Assembly (NCBI RefSeq): GCF_900114245.1
Contig: NZ_FOSK01000013.1
Location: 62,001-126,000 of the forward strand
Direction of reading: 5' to 3'
Source of the DNA: Pseudovibrio ascidiaceicola
Lineage (GTDB): Bacteria; Pseudomonadota; Alphaproteobacteria; Rhizobiales; Stappiaceae
Length of the DNA: 64,000 nucleotides
In this document: positions 16,731 through 25,365 of the stretch, in pieces
Numbering within the stretch: position 1 is the first letter of the stretch
How the letters are laid out: each line of letters begins with the position of its first letter
The notes under the pieces: generated by a model
The model's input: the letters and a program-made list of their open reading frames with translations, nothing else
Databases searched by the model: none
Told to the model about the DNA's origin: nothing
Made by a program: the position numbers and the translations under genes

Positions 16731-18851
16731 TTAAACGAAGGAAAAATCATCCTGATGCAAGTCGGAAAGAGTGACACCCTCAAGAGTAATCGACGTGTCT
16801 TCGTCAATTGTGATTACCGTATTCGCACTAACTTGCTGAGCTACAGCAAGCACTGCATCAAAATCAGTAAAGATAGATGCTGCAAACTCAATTATGTCAG
16901 AAGCTCCGTCCCCAGCAGCAAAGTCTTTGATAACATTGTGGCCGGTTTGTCCTCCTGCAAAAACAAACATATCATTGCCCTCACCGCCAGTGAGAGTATC
17001 GTCGCCGGCTCCGCCAATAATGGTATCTTCACCACCATTACCGTAGATCACATCTGCACCGTCGCCAGCTTGAAGAGTTTCAGCAGCGGCGCTACCAATG
17101 AGTTCAAGAGCTGGCATGTCAAAGGTCTCTAATACTGACGAGCCTTCTGGTTCATATACAGTGCCATCTGCACCGACATAATTGCCTTCTGAATTGGGTG
17201 TGTAGACATAGGCCGAGCCAGAATTCTCTCCCCTGTCGTCATCCAAATAAGCGGTAACGATGATAGTACCGTCGCTCGTGATGGACACCGCTCGTCCAAA
17301 AGAGTCTCCTTCTTGTCCGTCAATGGCGGAGAGTACAAAGCGTGTGTAACCGCCCTCATCGTCTGGTACGTGCACAAAAGCTTTACCAGTATTGGAGCTA
17401 TCATGTGGGACGCCTGAGACAATTACCCCATCTGCATTCATGTCAAGAGAAGCACCTCCACTTAAACTAGATATGGTATAGTTTCCCTCACCATCTGGCT
17501 CATAAACATAGATTCTTGAGAGGCCTCCCACAACAATAGTCCCGTCGGCAGCAACCGCAACATTCCGCCCAAACAAGCTGTCAGGTGCAGGTCTGTTAAT
17601 CACCATCTCGCTGTAATTACCTTGCCCGTCCGGTGTGAAAATGGAAACAGAAGTACCGTTGCGTACAGAGATTATACCTTCTTCATTAATGTGAACGCCT
17701 CCATTCCCGCTGCTCGCATATCCAGAAACTGGGATGTTGAGTTCGTCATACCCACCTTGTCCGTCAGGTGTGAAGACATAAATCCGGTCATATGATCCTT
17801 CAAATGCGGTAGCAACGATTACCCCATCATCATTGATGACAAGATTTCGTCCGAGCCAATCATTAGTGAAACCACTAGAAGCAATCAGTTTAGTCTCATC
17901 ATAGCCACCTTCTTCGGTTGGAGTGTAGACATAGACTGATCCGGAGTTTTGGCCCTTATCGTCATCTAAATAAGCACTTACCGCAATAACACCATGATTA
18001 TTAATCACCGTGGTGATGCCAAAGTTGTCTGACTTGGCTCCGTCTGAGGCAGTGATTTTGGTCTCAGATAGCCCGCCTTCGCCGTCCGGCGTATAAACGT
18101 AGACTGAGCCAGATGACGCACCCCTATCATCATCTGAATCTGCTCCAACAACAATTACACCATGATCGTTGATCTGGGCAGAAATACCAAAAGAGTCTCT
18201 GCGAGCACCGTCTGATGCCCAAATTTTCTGAGGAGCAATTAATACTTCACTTTCTCCATTAATAGTCACTGTCACGGTTTCAGTAGAGCTCTCTCCAGCT
18301 GCATCTGTCACTGTATAGGTAAAGGTATCTGTCGCAGTCTCACCGGCTTCGAGGTGATCAAACTTCCCATTTGGATCATATGAGAAAGTGCCATCCGCAT
18401 TTACTATCACGCTGCCAATCGTGCCGGACGTATCTACTGTAAAGCTGTGAGTATCGTTGTTGTCTGGGTCGGTAAAATCAGGGAGTATGACTATCGAAGT
18501 GCTCTCATCAGTCTCAACTGCCACTGCAGCAGCTATGGGGCCGTCATTATGCCCGGTAATAGTTATCGTGACCGTTGATGTAGAGCTTTCACCTGCAGCA
18601 TCTGTCACCGTGTATGAGAACGTATCAGTCGCCGTCTCGCCAGCAGCGAGGTAATCAAACGCAGTTCCTGGATCATAGTGGAACGTATCATCACTGACCA
18701 CAGTGCCAGAACCAGTCATTTCGTCTGTGTTTAGGGCTAGGGTATGAGTATCGCTGAGATCAGAGTCCTGAAAAATGACTCGAATTGAAGTTACCCCGTT
18801 CTCATCGGTATTGACTAAGACGGGAGAGGAAACTGGTGTGCTGTTTGGCAT
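16731..18851 (-). CDS. VCBS / FG-GAP-like / RTX surface or secreted protein
   Basis: The 706-residue protein has two VCBS-type domains (about 15-100 and 105-200; DTFSYTVTDAAGESST and DTFTYTVTDAAGESST). Six or seven beta-propeller-like repeats follow (about 205-570), with motifs such as DSFG, INDHGVI and SGSVYVYTP. A short RTX block (GGEDTIIGGAGDDTLTGGEG) leads to an acidic carboxyl end. There is no N-terminal signal peptide. The RTX repeats and acidic end suggest type I secretion and calcium-dependent folding outside the cell. No secretion genes are nearby. GGAG precedes the ATG, and a terminator follows the gene. Confidence 0.88.
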   Translation of the reverse strand: MPNSTPVSSPVLVNTDENGVTSIRVIFQDSDLSDTHTLALNTDEMTGSGTVVSDDTFHYDPGTAFDYLAAGETATDTFSYTVTDAAGESSTSTVTITITGHNDGPIAAAVAVETDESTSIVILPDFTDPDNNDTHSFTVDTSGTIGSVIVNADGTFSYDPNGKFDHLEAGETATDTFTYTVTDAAGESSTETVTVTINGESEVLIAPQKIWASDGARRDSFGISAQINDHGVIVVGADSDDDRGASSGSVYVYTPDGEGGLSETKITASDGAKSDNFGITTVINNHGVIAVSAYLDDDKGQNSGSVYVYTPTEEGGYDETKLIASSGFTNDWLGRNLVINDDGVIVATAFEGSYDRIYVFTPDGQGGYDELNIPVSGYASSGNGGVHINEEGIISVRNGTSVSIFTPDGQGNYSEMVINRPAPDSLFGRNVAVAADGTIVVGGLSRIYVYEPDGEGNYTISSLSGGASLDMNADGVIVSGVPHDSSNTGKAFVHVPDDEGGYTRFVLSAIDGQEGDSFGRAVSITSDGTIIVTAYLDDDRGENSGSAYVYTPNSEGNYVGADGTVYEPEGSSVLETFDMPALELIGSAAAETLQAGDGADVIYGNGGEDTIIGGAGDDTLTGGEGNDMFVFAGGQTGHNVIKDFAAGDGASDIIEFAASIFTDFDAVLAVAQQVSANTVITIDEDTSITLEGVTLSDLHQDDFSFV

Positions 18852-18865
18852 TGAAATTACTCCAA

Positions 18866-18883
18866 AAAATGCATTCGCATTTT
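18866..18883 (-). promoter_or_regulatory. Hairpin in the 5' leader of the RTX/VCBS gene
   Basis: AAAATGC and GCATTTT form a perfect inverted repeat with a four-base loop, just upstream of the GGAG of the leftward gene. It could affect ribosome access. It is too AT-rich to be a convincing terminator. Confidence 0.35.
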
Positions 18884-18884
18884 A

Positions 18885-19435
18885 GGAGTGGAACGCTTGC
18901 GCAAAACTTGAGGTTGTACCCTTAGACTTGCCTAGTAGACAAAAACAGCAAGTGCCTAGGCGTTTAATACGCAAAATGGCGCTGCGATAGCAAAGTGGTT
19001 AAACTACCCACCACCTACCAGCAACACATACTCCTCACGAGTCGTGCATTCACCAGCTCTGAGCGTATTCTCTAAGTTGCGAACTTAAGTAGATAAGGCC
19101 CCTTGCGCGACCTCGAGGTGAAAGAGATTTTGCTCAGCAACTCAGGATAAACTTTGGTCGCCAAAAGTTATACGAACGACCCATTTTGATTGTATTATCA
19201 AGAATCTCCGGCGGGACTATTACCGGAAATTCTTTAGTTATTTAAACTAAACTTATTGTTCTCACCGCAATCCTTAGCAATACAATATCGTTAATCAATC
19301 ACTTTATGTAATTAGTTAGAAATATCTATCTATTTCAACTTACACAAAATATTTTCCTTGCGGAATGACAGCGCTTTGCCAATAGTTTTTAAAGTCTGCT
19401 CTTTGGAATAATGAAGAAATTTAAAAGGTAAACTC
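18885..19435. other. Intergenic region, no gene seen
   Basis: About 550 bases between the divergent RTX/VCBS gene and the small gene at 19436. It should contain both promoters. I see no open frame with coding character, no tRNA and no extended repeat. Confidence 0.5.
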
Positions 19436-19594
19436 ATGCTATCCGCGGCTTTAGATTTTATTGCACAGCGTTGCGAAGTCACCACCGTTGGCGAACTCAT
19501 CCATCTGCATGTGGCACTAACCCAAAAGGAAATGGACCGTCTCGCATTGTTTGGTGCAGCGCTTGATGATTTGGAGCCTGATGACTGGATCTAA
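19436..19594 (+). CDS. Small acidic hypothetical protein (52 residues)
   Basis: The short frame has an AAAAGG ribosome binding site at proper spacing before its ATG and reads as a compact helical protein ending in LDDLEPDDWI. Amphipathic helical content and an acidic end argue for a real small gene. The function is unknown. Confidence 0.5.
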   Translation: MLSAALDFIAQRCEVTTVGELIHLHVALTQKEMDRLALFGAALDDLEPDDWI

Positions 19595-19751
19595 GCAGCA
19601 TCAAGTCTAGCTTCGATTGGCGCGATTAGGCTGACTTGCATTCAGCGAGAAACTAACTAGGCTTATCTAAGTTGACCTTAGGGTAGAAATCCCTGTCTAC
19701 GATTGGGATTAGCTGCTCGATTGATTACTTAAAGAGATATTGGACAGCCTT

Positions 19752-20534
19752 ATGAAGTCGCTCATTTCCGGCCTAGCGTTATCAGCTATGCTTGTCACTG
19801 CATCAACGACAACTGTGTTTGCTTGGGGTAAAACCGGGCATCGGGTAACCGGGTTGATCGCAGAAGAATTCCTATCTGAAACTGCTCAGATGAAAGTTGA
19901 AGAAATACTAGGTACTGAAAACCTTGTCGATGCTTCAACTTGGCCTGACTTTATGCGTTCCGACACAAGTCCGTTTTGGAAGAACTCAGGCCCCTACCAT
20001 TACGTCAATACCAAACGTGGTGAAGGCTACGACGCTGCAAATGCTCCAGAGCATGGTGATGCGGTCACAGCCCTCACTGACTTTCGCGCGACATTGGAGG
20101 ATGAAAATGCTCCATTGGAAGATCGGCAACTAGCCCTGAGGTTCATCGTCCACATTGTGGGGGATTTGCATCAACCAATGCACGCAGGCTATGCGGATGA
20201 CCGTGGTGGGAACGCCGTGAAGCTTGAGTTCTTCTGGGAGAAGACAAATCTCCATCGATTGTGGGATACAGACCTAATTGAACATGGCGGCCTGTCCTAT
20301 ACGGAGCTGTCTGAGCGACTGCTGCGTAGATTAGAAGACCAGCAAGCTGAAGACTGGAAAGAGCCAGATCCGTTGGTGTGGATCTCTGAAAGCGTTTCGT
20401 ATCGCGATGGGCTGTATCCTAGTGAGACGAACCTTAGCTACGGTTATGTCTTCAAACATCGTGAAACTCTGCATCGGCGCCTTACACAAGGTGGTGTTCG
20501 GATCGCTGCTTATCTGAATGATATCTTCAAATAA
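19752..20534 (+). CDS. S1/P1-family zinc-dependent nuclease, exported
   Basis: The 260-residue protein begins with a signal peptide (SLISGLALSAMLVTAS) that should be cleaved to leave an amino-terminal tryptophan (W-G-K-T-G-H). That residue is a zinc ligand in S1/P1 nucleases. Other ligand motifs are WPDFMRSD, YHYVN, HIVGDLHQPMHAG with DDRGGN, and LHRLWDTDLIE. It should be a periplasmic or secreted nuclease of single-stranded nucleic acids, perhaps for phosphate scavenging. The ATG at 19752 is preferred over a TTG at 19740 because it gives a normal signal peptide. Confidence 0.93.
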   Translation: MKSLISGLALSAMLVTASTTTVFAWGKTGHRVTGLIAEEFLSETAQMKVEEILGTENLVDASTWPDFMRSDTSPFWKNSGPYHYVNTKRGEGYDAANAPEHGDAVTALTDFRATLEDENAPLEDRQLALRFIVHIVGDLHQPMHAGYADDRGGNAVKLEFFWEKTNLHRLWDTDLIEHGGLSYTELSERLLRRLEDQQAEDWKEPDPLVWISESVSYRDGLYPSETNLSYGYVFKHRETLHRRLTQGGVRIAAYLNDIFK

Positions 20535-20551
20535 GTGTTTGATACTCATGA

Positions 20552-20592
20552 GCCTTGCAAAGGAGTTTCAGTGTAAAACACTTTTGCAAGGC
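20552..20592. repeat. Inverted repeat downstream of the nuclease gene
   Basis: GCCTTGCAAA (20552-20561) and TTTGCAAGGC (20583-20592) are perfectly complementary, with a 21-base loop. No T-run follows, so it may be a weak or Rho-assisted terminator or a boundary structure. The rest of 20535-20813 holds nothing else I can support; an end of element 2 could lie here. Confidence 0.45.
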
Positions 20593-20813
20593 CTCTCAGC
20601 TACGAGGAACTTCAATATCAAAGCCTCTATCGAGCCTAGCAAATTATTGAAAGGAACGACTGCCTCGTTTTTCAACGATATTCACACGCTGGTACTAGAC
20701 GCCTAAGAGACATACCGTGACTAACAGCCAAGCAATACATGATGATAAATCTATGGGTTAGGTAGGGATACTGAACAAAATGCAGCTATCTCCGCCGCTG
20801 GATAGCTGAGTGA

Positions 20814-21038
20814 TCAGATTGCCTCTAACACGCTATCAACTCTTCTCAAAGTGACTGTTCGATTAGATGAAATTTGCTTGAAAGCATTCTGCGAAATAGC
20901 TGCAACCTGCAAGCGACTGAGAACATAAAACTTCTCTTCGAGCTCTAAGTTCTCCAAAAGGGAGGTAGCCTCTTTGACTACCTGCTCTTCACTCTCTCCC
21001 ATACCTAGAATTGAGTTTCTATAAGTTACAACAAACAT
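20814..21038 (-). CDS. Small hypothetical protein
   Basis: This 74-residue protein starts at the ATG at 21038, with CAGGAG seven bases upstream; a longer upstream frame lacks a site. It is helical and charged, with no signal peptide, and no family is recognised. It lies past the lysis genes at the left end of element 2 and may be a late accessory gene. Confidence 0.6.
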   Translation of the reverse strand: MFVVTYRNSILGMGESEEQVVKEATSLLENLELEEKFYVLSRLQVAAISQNAFKQISSNRTVTLRRVDSVLEAI

Positions 21039-21148
21039 GAAAAACTCCTGATACTTACGTGTAAAAAATTTCACACATGTGCATTAGGAGCCTTTTTTGC
21101 GGTGCGGGTTACTCGTGAGATTAAGTGGTCGCTTCGATTGGTGTTTCG

Positions 21149-21376
21149 TCACTCCTCGTTTTGCTCCAACTCCTCAATCTGAAGCAACTTAATTCGAGTA
21201 TCCAAATGCTTGTTACGCGCATCCACCCATCTGCCATAAGCGAGTAAGATTGCACCGATCAAAACAGCGATCAGCAAGGCTAGTTGAAGCGCTGGCTCCA
21301 GATAACTGCTTGCATAGCCGAGCAGTCCATAAACACTCAATCCGGTCACTGATCCCATTTCTGTTTTGGGTATCAT
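21149..21376 (-). CDS. Single-helix membrane protein, holin candidate
   Basis: The 75-residue protein has one transmembrane helix (about 28-48) and a charged carboxyl tail, as in small class III-type holins. Its ATG overlaps the stop of the Rz1-like gene by 4 bases, which places it in the lysis cassette. Another membrane role in lysis timing is equally possible. Confidence 0.6.
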   Translation of the reverse strand: MIPKTEMGSVTGLSVYGLLGYASSYLEPALQLALLIAVLIGAILLAYGRWVDARNKHLDTRIKLLQIEELEQNEE

Positions 21377-21669
21377 TTGGCAATTCCTTTCAAGTTGTCC
21401 TGAATGCTTCCGTAAAAGGACTGCCAGCCCTGTTCCTTTGCATGGCAGGCTATCAATGCAGCTCTATGCCTGATTGCATCCCGGCCTTGATCGCCGGTAA
21501 TGCCAGGGTCTTTTGTTGTGACTGTCAGATCGGGTGGAGGATCTGGAGGCTTGAACAGCTCCCCAGAGTTCTTAACGAGCCTTCCGGAATTGAAGTGCCC
21601 GCATCCGGCTAAGATAAGCGGGATCAGGAGGACAAGCGGATATCTTGCCCCTCTCCAGCTCAAGTTCAT
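21373..21669 (-). CDS. Rz1-like outer-membrane spanin lipoprotein
   Basis: The 98-residue protein has a lipoprotein signal peptide ending in the lipobox LAGC (cysteine at residue 23), then a proline-rich stretch (KPPDPPPDL) as in o-spanins. Its start lies inside the Rz-like gene in another frame, with 98 bases shared, the classic nested Rz/Rz1 arrangement. It should sit in the outer membrane and join the inner-membrane spanin to disrupt the envelope at lysis. Confidence 0.82.
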   Translation of the reverse strand: MNLSWRGARYPLVLLIPLILAGCGHFNSGRLVKNSGELFKPPDPPPDLTVTTKDPGITGDQGRDAIRHRAALIACHAKEQGWQSFYGSIQDNLKGIAK

Positions 21670-22006
21670 AGTCCCTTACCTTTTCTTCAATTGAGTTTAG
21701 CTGCTGGATACGGTCCAACAGGCTTTTACTCGCTTGCTCTGAGATGACTTTGTGTGCCGCTGCTACGCGTGTGAGAGCGCTGTTATCGGCTTTCAGCTGG
21801 GCTACTTCGGCTTCCCTGTCATGATGTAAGTCAGAGAAGAACCAGACTGAGACGCAAAGCAGCGCGGTTGTTATGATTGAAGAAAGCCAATTGGGTGTGC
21901 GAGGCTCAAAGCGTGCGATGAATGCCAGCAAGGCGCCCACAAGTGCCCCGTAGGCCAGCAAGGTTTCAATGCCTGTGCTGATAAACGCGGAGATGAGATC
22001 TATCAT
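21572..22006 (-). CDS. Rz-like inner-membrane spanin
   Basis: The 144-residue protein has two hydrophobic helices (about 12-33 and 43-60) and a periplasmic coiled coil (REAEVAQLKADNSAL to about 120). The ATG at 22006 overlaps the lysozyme stop by 4 bases and has AGGGG at six bases. Its 3' part is shared with the Rz1-like gene. The second hydrophobic helix is more than a standard Rz has, so a fused holin-like function is possible. Confidence 0.75.
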   Translation of the reverse strand: MIDLISAFISTGIETLLAYGALVGALLAFIARFEPRTPNWLSSIITTALLCVSVWFFSDLHHDREAEVAQLKADNSALTRVAAAHKVISEQASKSLLDRIQQLNSIEEKVRDYELELERGKISACPPDPAYLSRMRALQFRKAR

Positions 22007-22473
22007 CCCTTCGCCCCTTGCATGCACAGCTTGTATTCATCTTGCCTTCGGTTGACTAACCCCTGAACTTTGCGGCCACCCGCCCTGTTAAACCAAGTAG
22101 CTGCCTTACAGGCTCCTGCCCAGTCACCGGCATTAAGCCTGCTGCGAGCCGTTGACCTACAGAAGTTGCCAACTCCGATATTGTAAGTGAGTGAGACAAA
22201 GGCGACATAGGTCCTAATGGGGATCTTGTCGGGATTGTTGAGGCACTTCCTCATACCTGCTTCATGGCGCTTCAGAGACTTGATAAGCATTGTGTCACAC
22301 TGAGCTTTGGTCGCCGTGTCACCCATCTTGACGCCTTTGGTTTCACCATAGCAAATTGTCGGCTTACCAATGATGTCATGATATGCAGTTGTGCGAAGCC
22401 CTTCCCAAGCGCCGACGAGGGCCACGACCAACGCGACCACCCAGCCAGTGAGCCGGGTTTTGGTAGATTTCAT
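22003..22473 (-). CDS. GH24 lysozyme (SAR-type endolysin)
   Basis: The 156-residue protein begins with a weakly hydrophobic segment (WVVALVVALVGAW, 11-23) typical of a signal-arrest-release helix. The GH24 triad follows: E24, D33 and T39 in WEGLRTTAYHDIIGKPT. It hydrolyses peptidoglycan for host lysis after release from the membrane. The ATG at 22473 is chosen because GGAG lies seven bases upstream, right after a terminator hairpin. It begins the lysis cassette. Confidence 0.9.
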   Translation of the reverse strand: MKSTKTRLTGWVVALVVALVGAWEGLRTTAYHDIIGKPTICYGETKGVKMGDTATKAQCDTMLIKSLKRHEAGMRKCLNNPDKIPIRTYVAFVSLTYNIGVGNFCRSTARSRLNAGDWAGACKAATWFNRAGGRKVQGLVNRRQDEYKLCMQGAKG

Positions 22474-22488
22474 TCCAGAAAACTCCAT

Positions 22489-22513
22489 AAAAAAACCCGC
22501 CTCAATGGGCGGG
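22489..22513 (-). terminator. Intrinsic terminator just upstream of the lysozyme gene
   Basis: On the minus strand CCCGCCC and GGCGGG enclose a short loop and are followed by seven T. The ribosome binding site of the lysozyme gene follows the T-run directly. Similar hairpin, T-run and GGAG leaders precede the decoration and sheath genes. Confidence 0.85.
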
Positions 22514-22668
22514 TGATGCGGTGGGTTTTGTAAAGGCGGTGGAGATGAACTAGTCTCCACCGCCACGTAGATCAAAGGAAAGCCAAGTTTCGGTTTCTAC
22601 GAGATTGTTTAGAAACATATTACGCCGGAACAGTTCGAGACGGCCAACAACTACGCACTAACTTCGTC

Positions 22669-23511
22669 TTATTTTACGTTCTTAGCGTACTCTAGGACGG
22701 TCTGCATAAAGTTGTGCCAGCAATAAGCAATCTGTCCTTTGCTTGGTTCATAAGGCTTATCTGTCTTCAGAACACCGTCAGGGTCTATTACAAGAAACTT
22801 CCCTTCTTTAGTCATGATCCCTTGAAGATCTAAAATAAGTTGAGCCCCGCCACCACCAGGGAACATAAAATCATTAATTAGCGCTAAGCTATCAATGACA
22901 TTGTCTCGCTCGGGGGATTTGGAGGCCTTTATAAACTGACCGAAGTTTGTTTGATTGATTAAATCTGTGAAGGCAACTTTAGTGCATTCCGCCTTCGCGG
23001 CTTGTTCTGCACCAACCGAACCGATTGTGTTTAGTGCCTTTTTTTGAGGGCTTTTGATGATTTTTAAATACAAGTTTTCAGTGAACTCTGCATCTCCGAC
23101 AAACTCTTGAACATAGCCGTAGCATTTCTTGTTCCATTCTCTGTAACAGGGGATATCTGATTGTATGGGTTCAAATGTCTTTGGCATAGGAACATTTCCT
23201 GCAGCAAGCATCGCAAGATTATTCAGCTGCTCAGATATAAAGTCATAGCACTTGGTTTTTCCGAGCCCACCGACCTTAAACTTGCTTCTTTTGCAAAAAG
23301 CCAAAGCTAAACCTGATGCAGCACTCAACTGACACAAAGCTTTGTCTTCCCCTTTTAGTACTTTCGCACAGCGATCAACAAGCTTCCCGCTGATGTTATC
23401 ATTTATCTCGGTTTGAGCATTCATTGGAACCGGATCCAGAGCGTTTACGGGAGACATCTGAATACAAAGTAGCCCAAATGCAAATGCACCGATTAGTTTT
23501 ATACGTTTCAT
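22669..23511 (-). CDS. Exported cysteine-rich protein of unknown function
   Basis: This 280-residue protein has a signal peptide (FAFGLLCIQMSPVNA, cleavage near residue 24) and eight cysteines in the mature part, enough for four disulfides. I recognise no family. It sits between the tail gene D and the lysis cassette, in the late orientation, with GAGGATCAC before the ATG. It could act in the periplasm at lysis or be a lysogenic-conversion protein. Confidence 0.72.
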   Translation of the reverse strand: MKRIKLIGAFAFGLLCIQMSPVNALDPVPMNAQTEINDNISGKLVDRCAKVLKGEDKALCQLSAASGLALAFCKRSKFKVGGLGKTKCYDFISEQLNNLAMLAAGNVPMPKTFEPIQSDIPCYREWNKKCYGYVQEFVGDAEFTENLYLKIIKSPQKKALNTIGSVGAEQAAKAECTKVAFTDLINQTNFGQFIKASKSPERDNVIDSLALINDFMFPGGGGAQLILDLQGIMTKEGKFLVIDPDGVLKTDKPYEPSKGQIAYCWHNFMQTVLEYAKNVK

Positions 23512-23589
23512 GTGATCCTCTTTTTAATTGTTGTTTTTGCAACGCAATTGAGTGACGCATGGAATAAGGACTTGTGATGGTGGCAATCG

Positions 23590-24693
23590 CTACTGCTGTG
23601 TTCCGGTTCTACCGTTTCGATTTAGTCCGTCGCCAGTTAGGGCGGGCTTCTTGGTCGGGGTCTTGGGTTTGGCCCCTTCCCGTTTCCCTGCCCCGTCCTG
23701 CGGTTCTTTCACGCTCAAGGTCGTTGTTGCACCTCCACCCCTCGCGGCTTTATGTGTTCTGCTCTCTACCCGATACTTGCCATCAATGCCTTGCTTGATG
23801 CCTTCTACCGTGCAAAGGGCTTCCGCTTGTGCCTGAGGTTCAAAATTGATTGTGATCGACCCTGAAGCCTTCTCACGCTTGCTTTGACCTTCACGAGCTT
23901 TCAGAAGCTCTTTAGCTTGGTCTTCGTCTTTGACCGTGGAGCGAATGGCATTGAGCACTGGATCTGAGAACGCGGGGTCTTCGATTTCCTCCTCTTTGTA
24001 GGGTCGTTTGACTTCGACTACCTTGCCTTTTTCCCTGTCCACATAGCGTACTGAACTACCTGTGAAGGCCCTACGCAGATCACGGGGTTTCAAACGCCAA
24101 GTGATGATGTTACCGGGATAGATGCACTTGAGCACAGGAAGCCCATTATCAGCACCCAGCGGCAGTAAAACAGCCGTCTTGTCCCTGATCTTGAATGCCC
24201 CATTCAGCTCTTTTGCATAACGCTGGCCGATTGAATGGAAGCTCTCCCCATTAGCTGACCAGTAGTCGCGAAAAATCTCCTTAAATGCCGGGGCTACCTT
24301 GATGTTAAATCCGGCTTTCTTGGCAGCGCCCTGCAGAAACTCTTCAAGCGTTGCATCGTCCTTATGGAAGAAAAGCGGTTGCTTGACTGGGGAGCGTTCG
24401 TCGAAGCCCTTGGCCTTGATTGAGAGCTTTTGCCCGCCTGATCGATTGCTTGAAGAAACCGGCTGATCAGTAATCCCTTCAAAGACCTTTTTGCCTTCAA
24501 GGAGAACTGATAGCCGGTGACCTGCACTCGGCAACTTGATCTGCCCTGCGCGATCATCAAGGCTAAGACTACAACTGTCTGAGCTGATCCCAGCCTTATC
24601 CGTCGCTGAAATGTTCATCAGATAGGGGCGAAGATCCTGCGAGATGTCATCGCCATTCAAGATGACTTTCCAATCTACAGTCCATTGGTTCAT
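23590..24693 (-). CDS. Phage late control D / tail hub protein
   Basis: The 367-residue protein matches P2 gpD-like tail hub proteins (VILNGDDISQDLRPYLMNIS, then SLSLDDRAGQIKLP). The gp27-like fold forms the baseplate hub that connects tube and spike. The carboxyl end is a lysine- and proline-rich tail. It follows gpU and gpX genes exactly as in P2-type tail clusters. Confidence 0.9.
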   Translation of the reverse strand: MNQWTVDWKVILNGDDISQDLRPYLMNISATDKAGISSDSCSLSLDDRAGQIKLPSAGHRLSVLLEGKKVFEGITDQPVSSSNRSGGQKLSIKAKGFDERSPVKQPLFFHKDDATLEEFLQGAAKKAGFNIKVAPAFKEIFRDYWSANGESFHSIGQRYAKELNGAFKIRDKTAVLLPLGADNGLPVLKCIYPGNIITWRLKPRDLRRAFTGSSVRYVDREKGKVVEVKRPYKEEEIEDPAFSDPVLNAIRSTVKDEDQAKELLKAREGQSKREKASGSITINFEPQAQAEALCTVEGIKQGIDGKYRVESRTHKAARGGGATTTLSVKEPQDGAGKREGAKPKTPTKKPALTGDGLNRNGRTGTQQ

Positions 24694-24696
24694 GCG

Positions 24697-24921
24697 CTAT
24701 CCAAACAAGTCTATTGTCGGCTCTGGTGTGATTGTGGATTCGGATGGCAGGTCAGGAATAAGCACCTCCCGGCCTGCTGTGAGCAATGCGCCCTCAGCAG
24801 CTATGCCAGGGTTAAGGCTAAGTGCATCGGTGATGAGATCTTGCCCCTTCCAGCCATGCACGCGCACAAGCAGCAGATCCAAGGTGATCCCTTCACCTGT
24901 AACGGTAATCTTGGTGGACAT
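24697..24921 (-). CDS. Tail protein X (LysM-like)
   Basis: The 74-residue protein has the tail X signature: a beta-rich start, then DALSLNPGIAAEGALLTAG and VLIPDLPSE. In P2-like phages this small protein helps assemble the tail hub. It lies between the U and D genes, 3 bases before D. Confidence 0.88.
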   Translation of the reverse strand: MSTKITVTGEGITLDLLLVRVHGWKGQDLITDALSLNPGIAAEGALLTAGREVLIPDLPSESTITPEPTIDLFG

Positions 24922-24930
24922 GGCCGCCCC

Positions 24931-25365
24931 TTAAAGCAGGTCGAAAACAGAAATCAGATCTGGAATGAGATCAGCAGAAGTCGGAGTTTCATCCGGCAAC
25001 TGCTCAAGCCCAATCTGATAGGAGATCACAAAAGGAACGCCGTCCCATTCCAGCTCTTTGTGAGTTTGCTTTGAGGACTTGATAAAGTAGTTCCCCATCG
25101 GTTTGCCATCGCCACGCATAACCGGAAAGACCTGTCCAGTCCGCCGCATTTGATCGGCTATCTCAAGCTCAGTAAGGCCACCTATGCGGATGGGAAGCAG
25201 CTGGCCTGAAAGGTTGATGGTTTTGCCGCCATCCCCCATGAACTCACCGGGCTTTATCCCGCCCATAACTGGCTTCTTCGCCCAATCTGCCTTTGCGGAG
25301 ATGGACACCTGATCCACGTTGAATGGAAAGGTGTCCATCTGCAAAGCTCCAAGAATGTAAAGCAT
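24931..25365 (-). CDS. Tail protein U (tail terminus/completion)
   Basis: The 144-residue protein matches P2 gpU (MLYILGALQMDTFPFNVD, then TINLSGQLLPIRIGG and VISYQIGLEQ). It is needed for tail completion. Its ATG shares one base with the tape measure stop (TAATG), so translation is coupled. Confidence 0.9.
   Translation of the reverse strand: MLYILGALQMDTFPFNVDQVSISAKADWAKKPVMGGIKPGEFMGDGGKTINLSGQLLPIRIGGLTELEIADQMRRTGQVFPVMRGDGKPMGNYFIKSSKQTHKELEWDGVPFVISYQIGLEQLPDETPTSADLIPDLISVFDLL

Noticed and set aside
18970-19050. tRNA-like stretch with GTGGTTAAA
   Set aside because: The acceptor, anticodon and T arms cannot be paired; no cloverleaf forms.
20518-20706. Short rightward frame after the nuclease gene
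   Set aside because: It overlaps the inverted repeat and the nuclease end and lacks coding character or a ribosome binding site.
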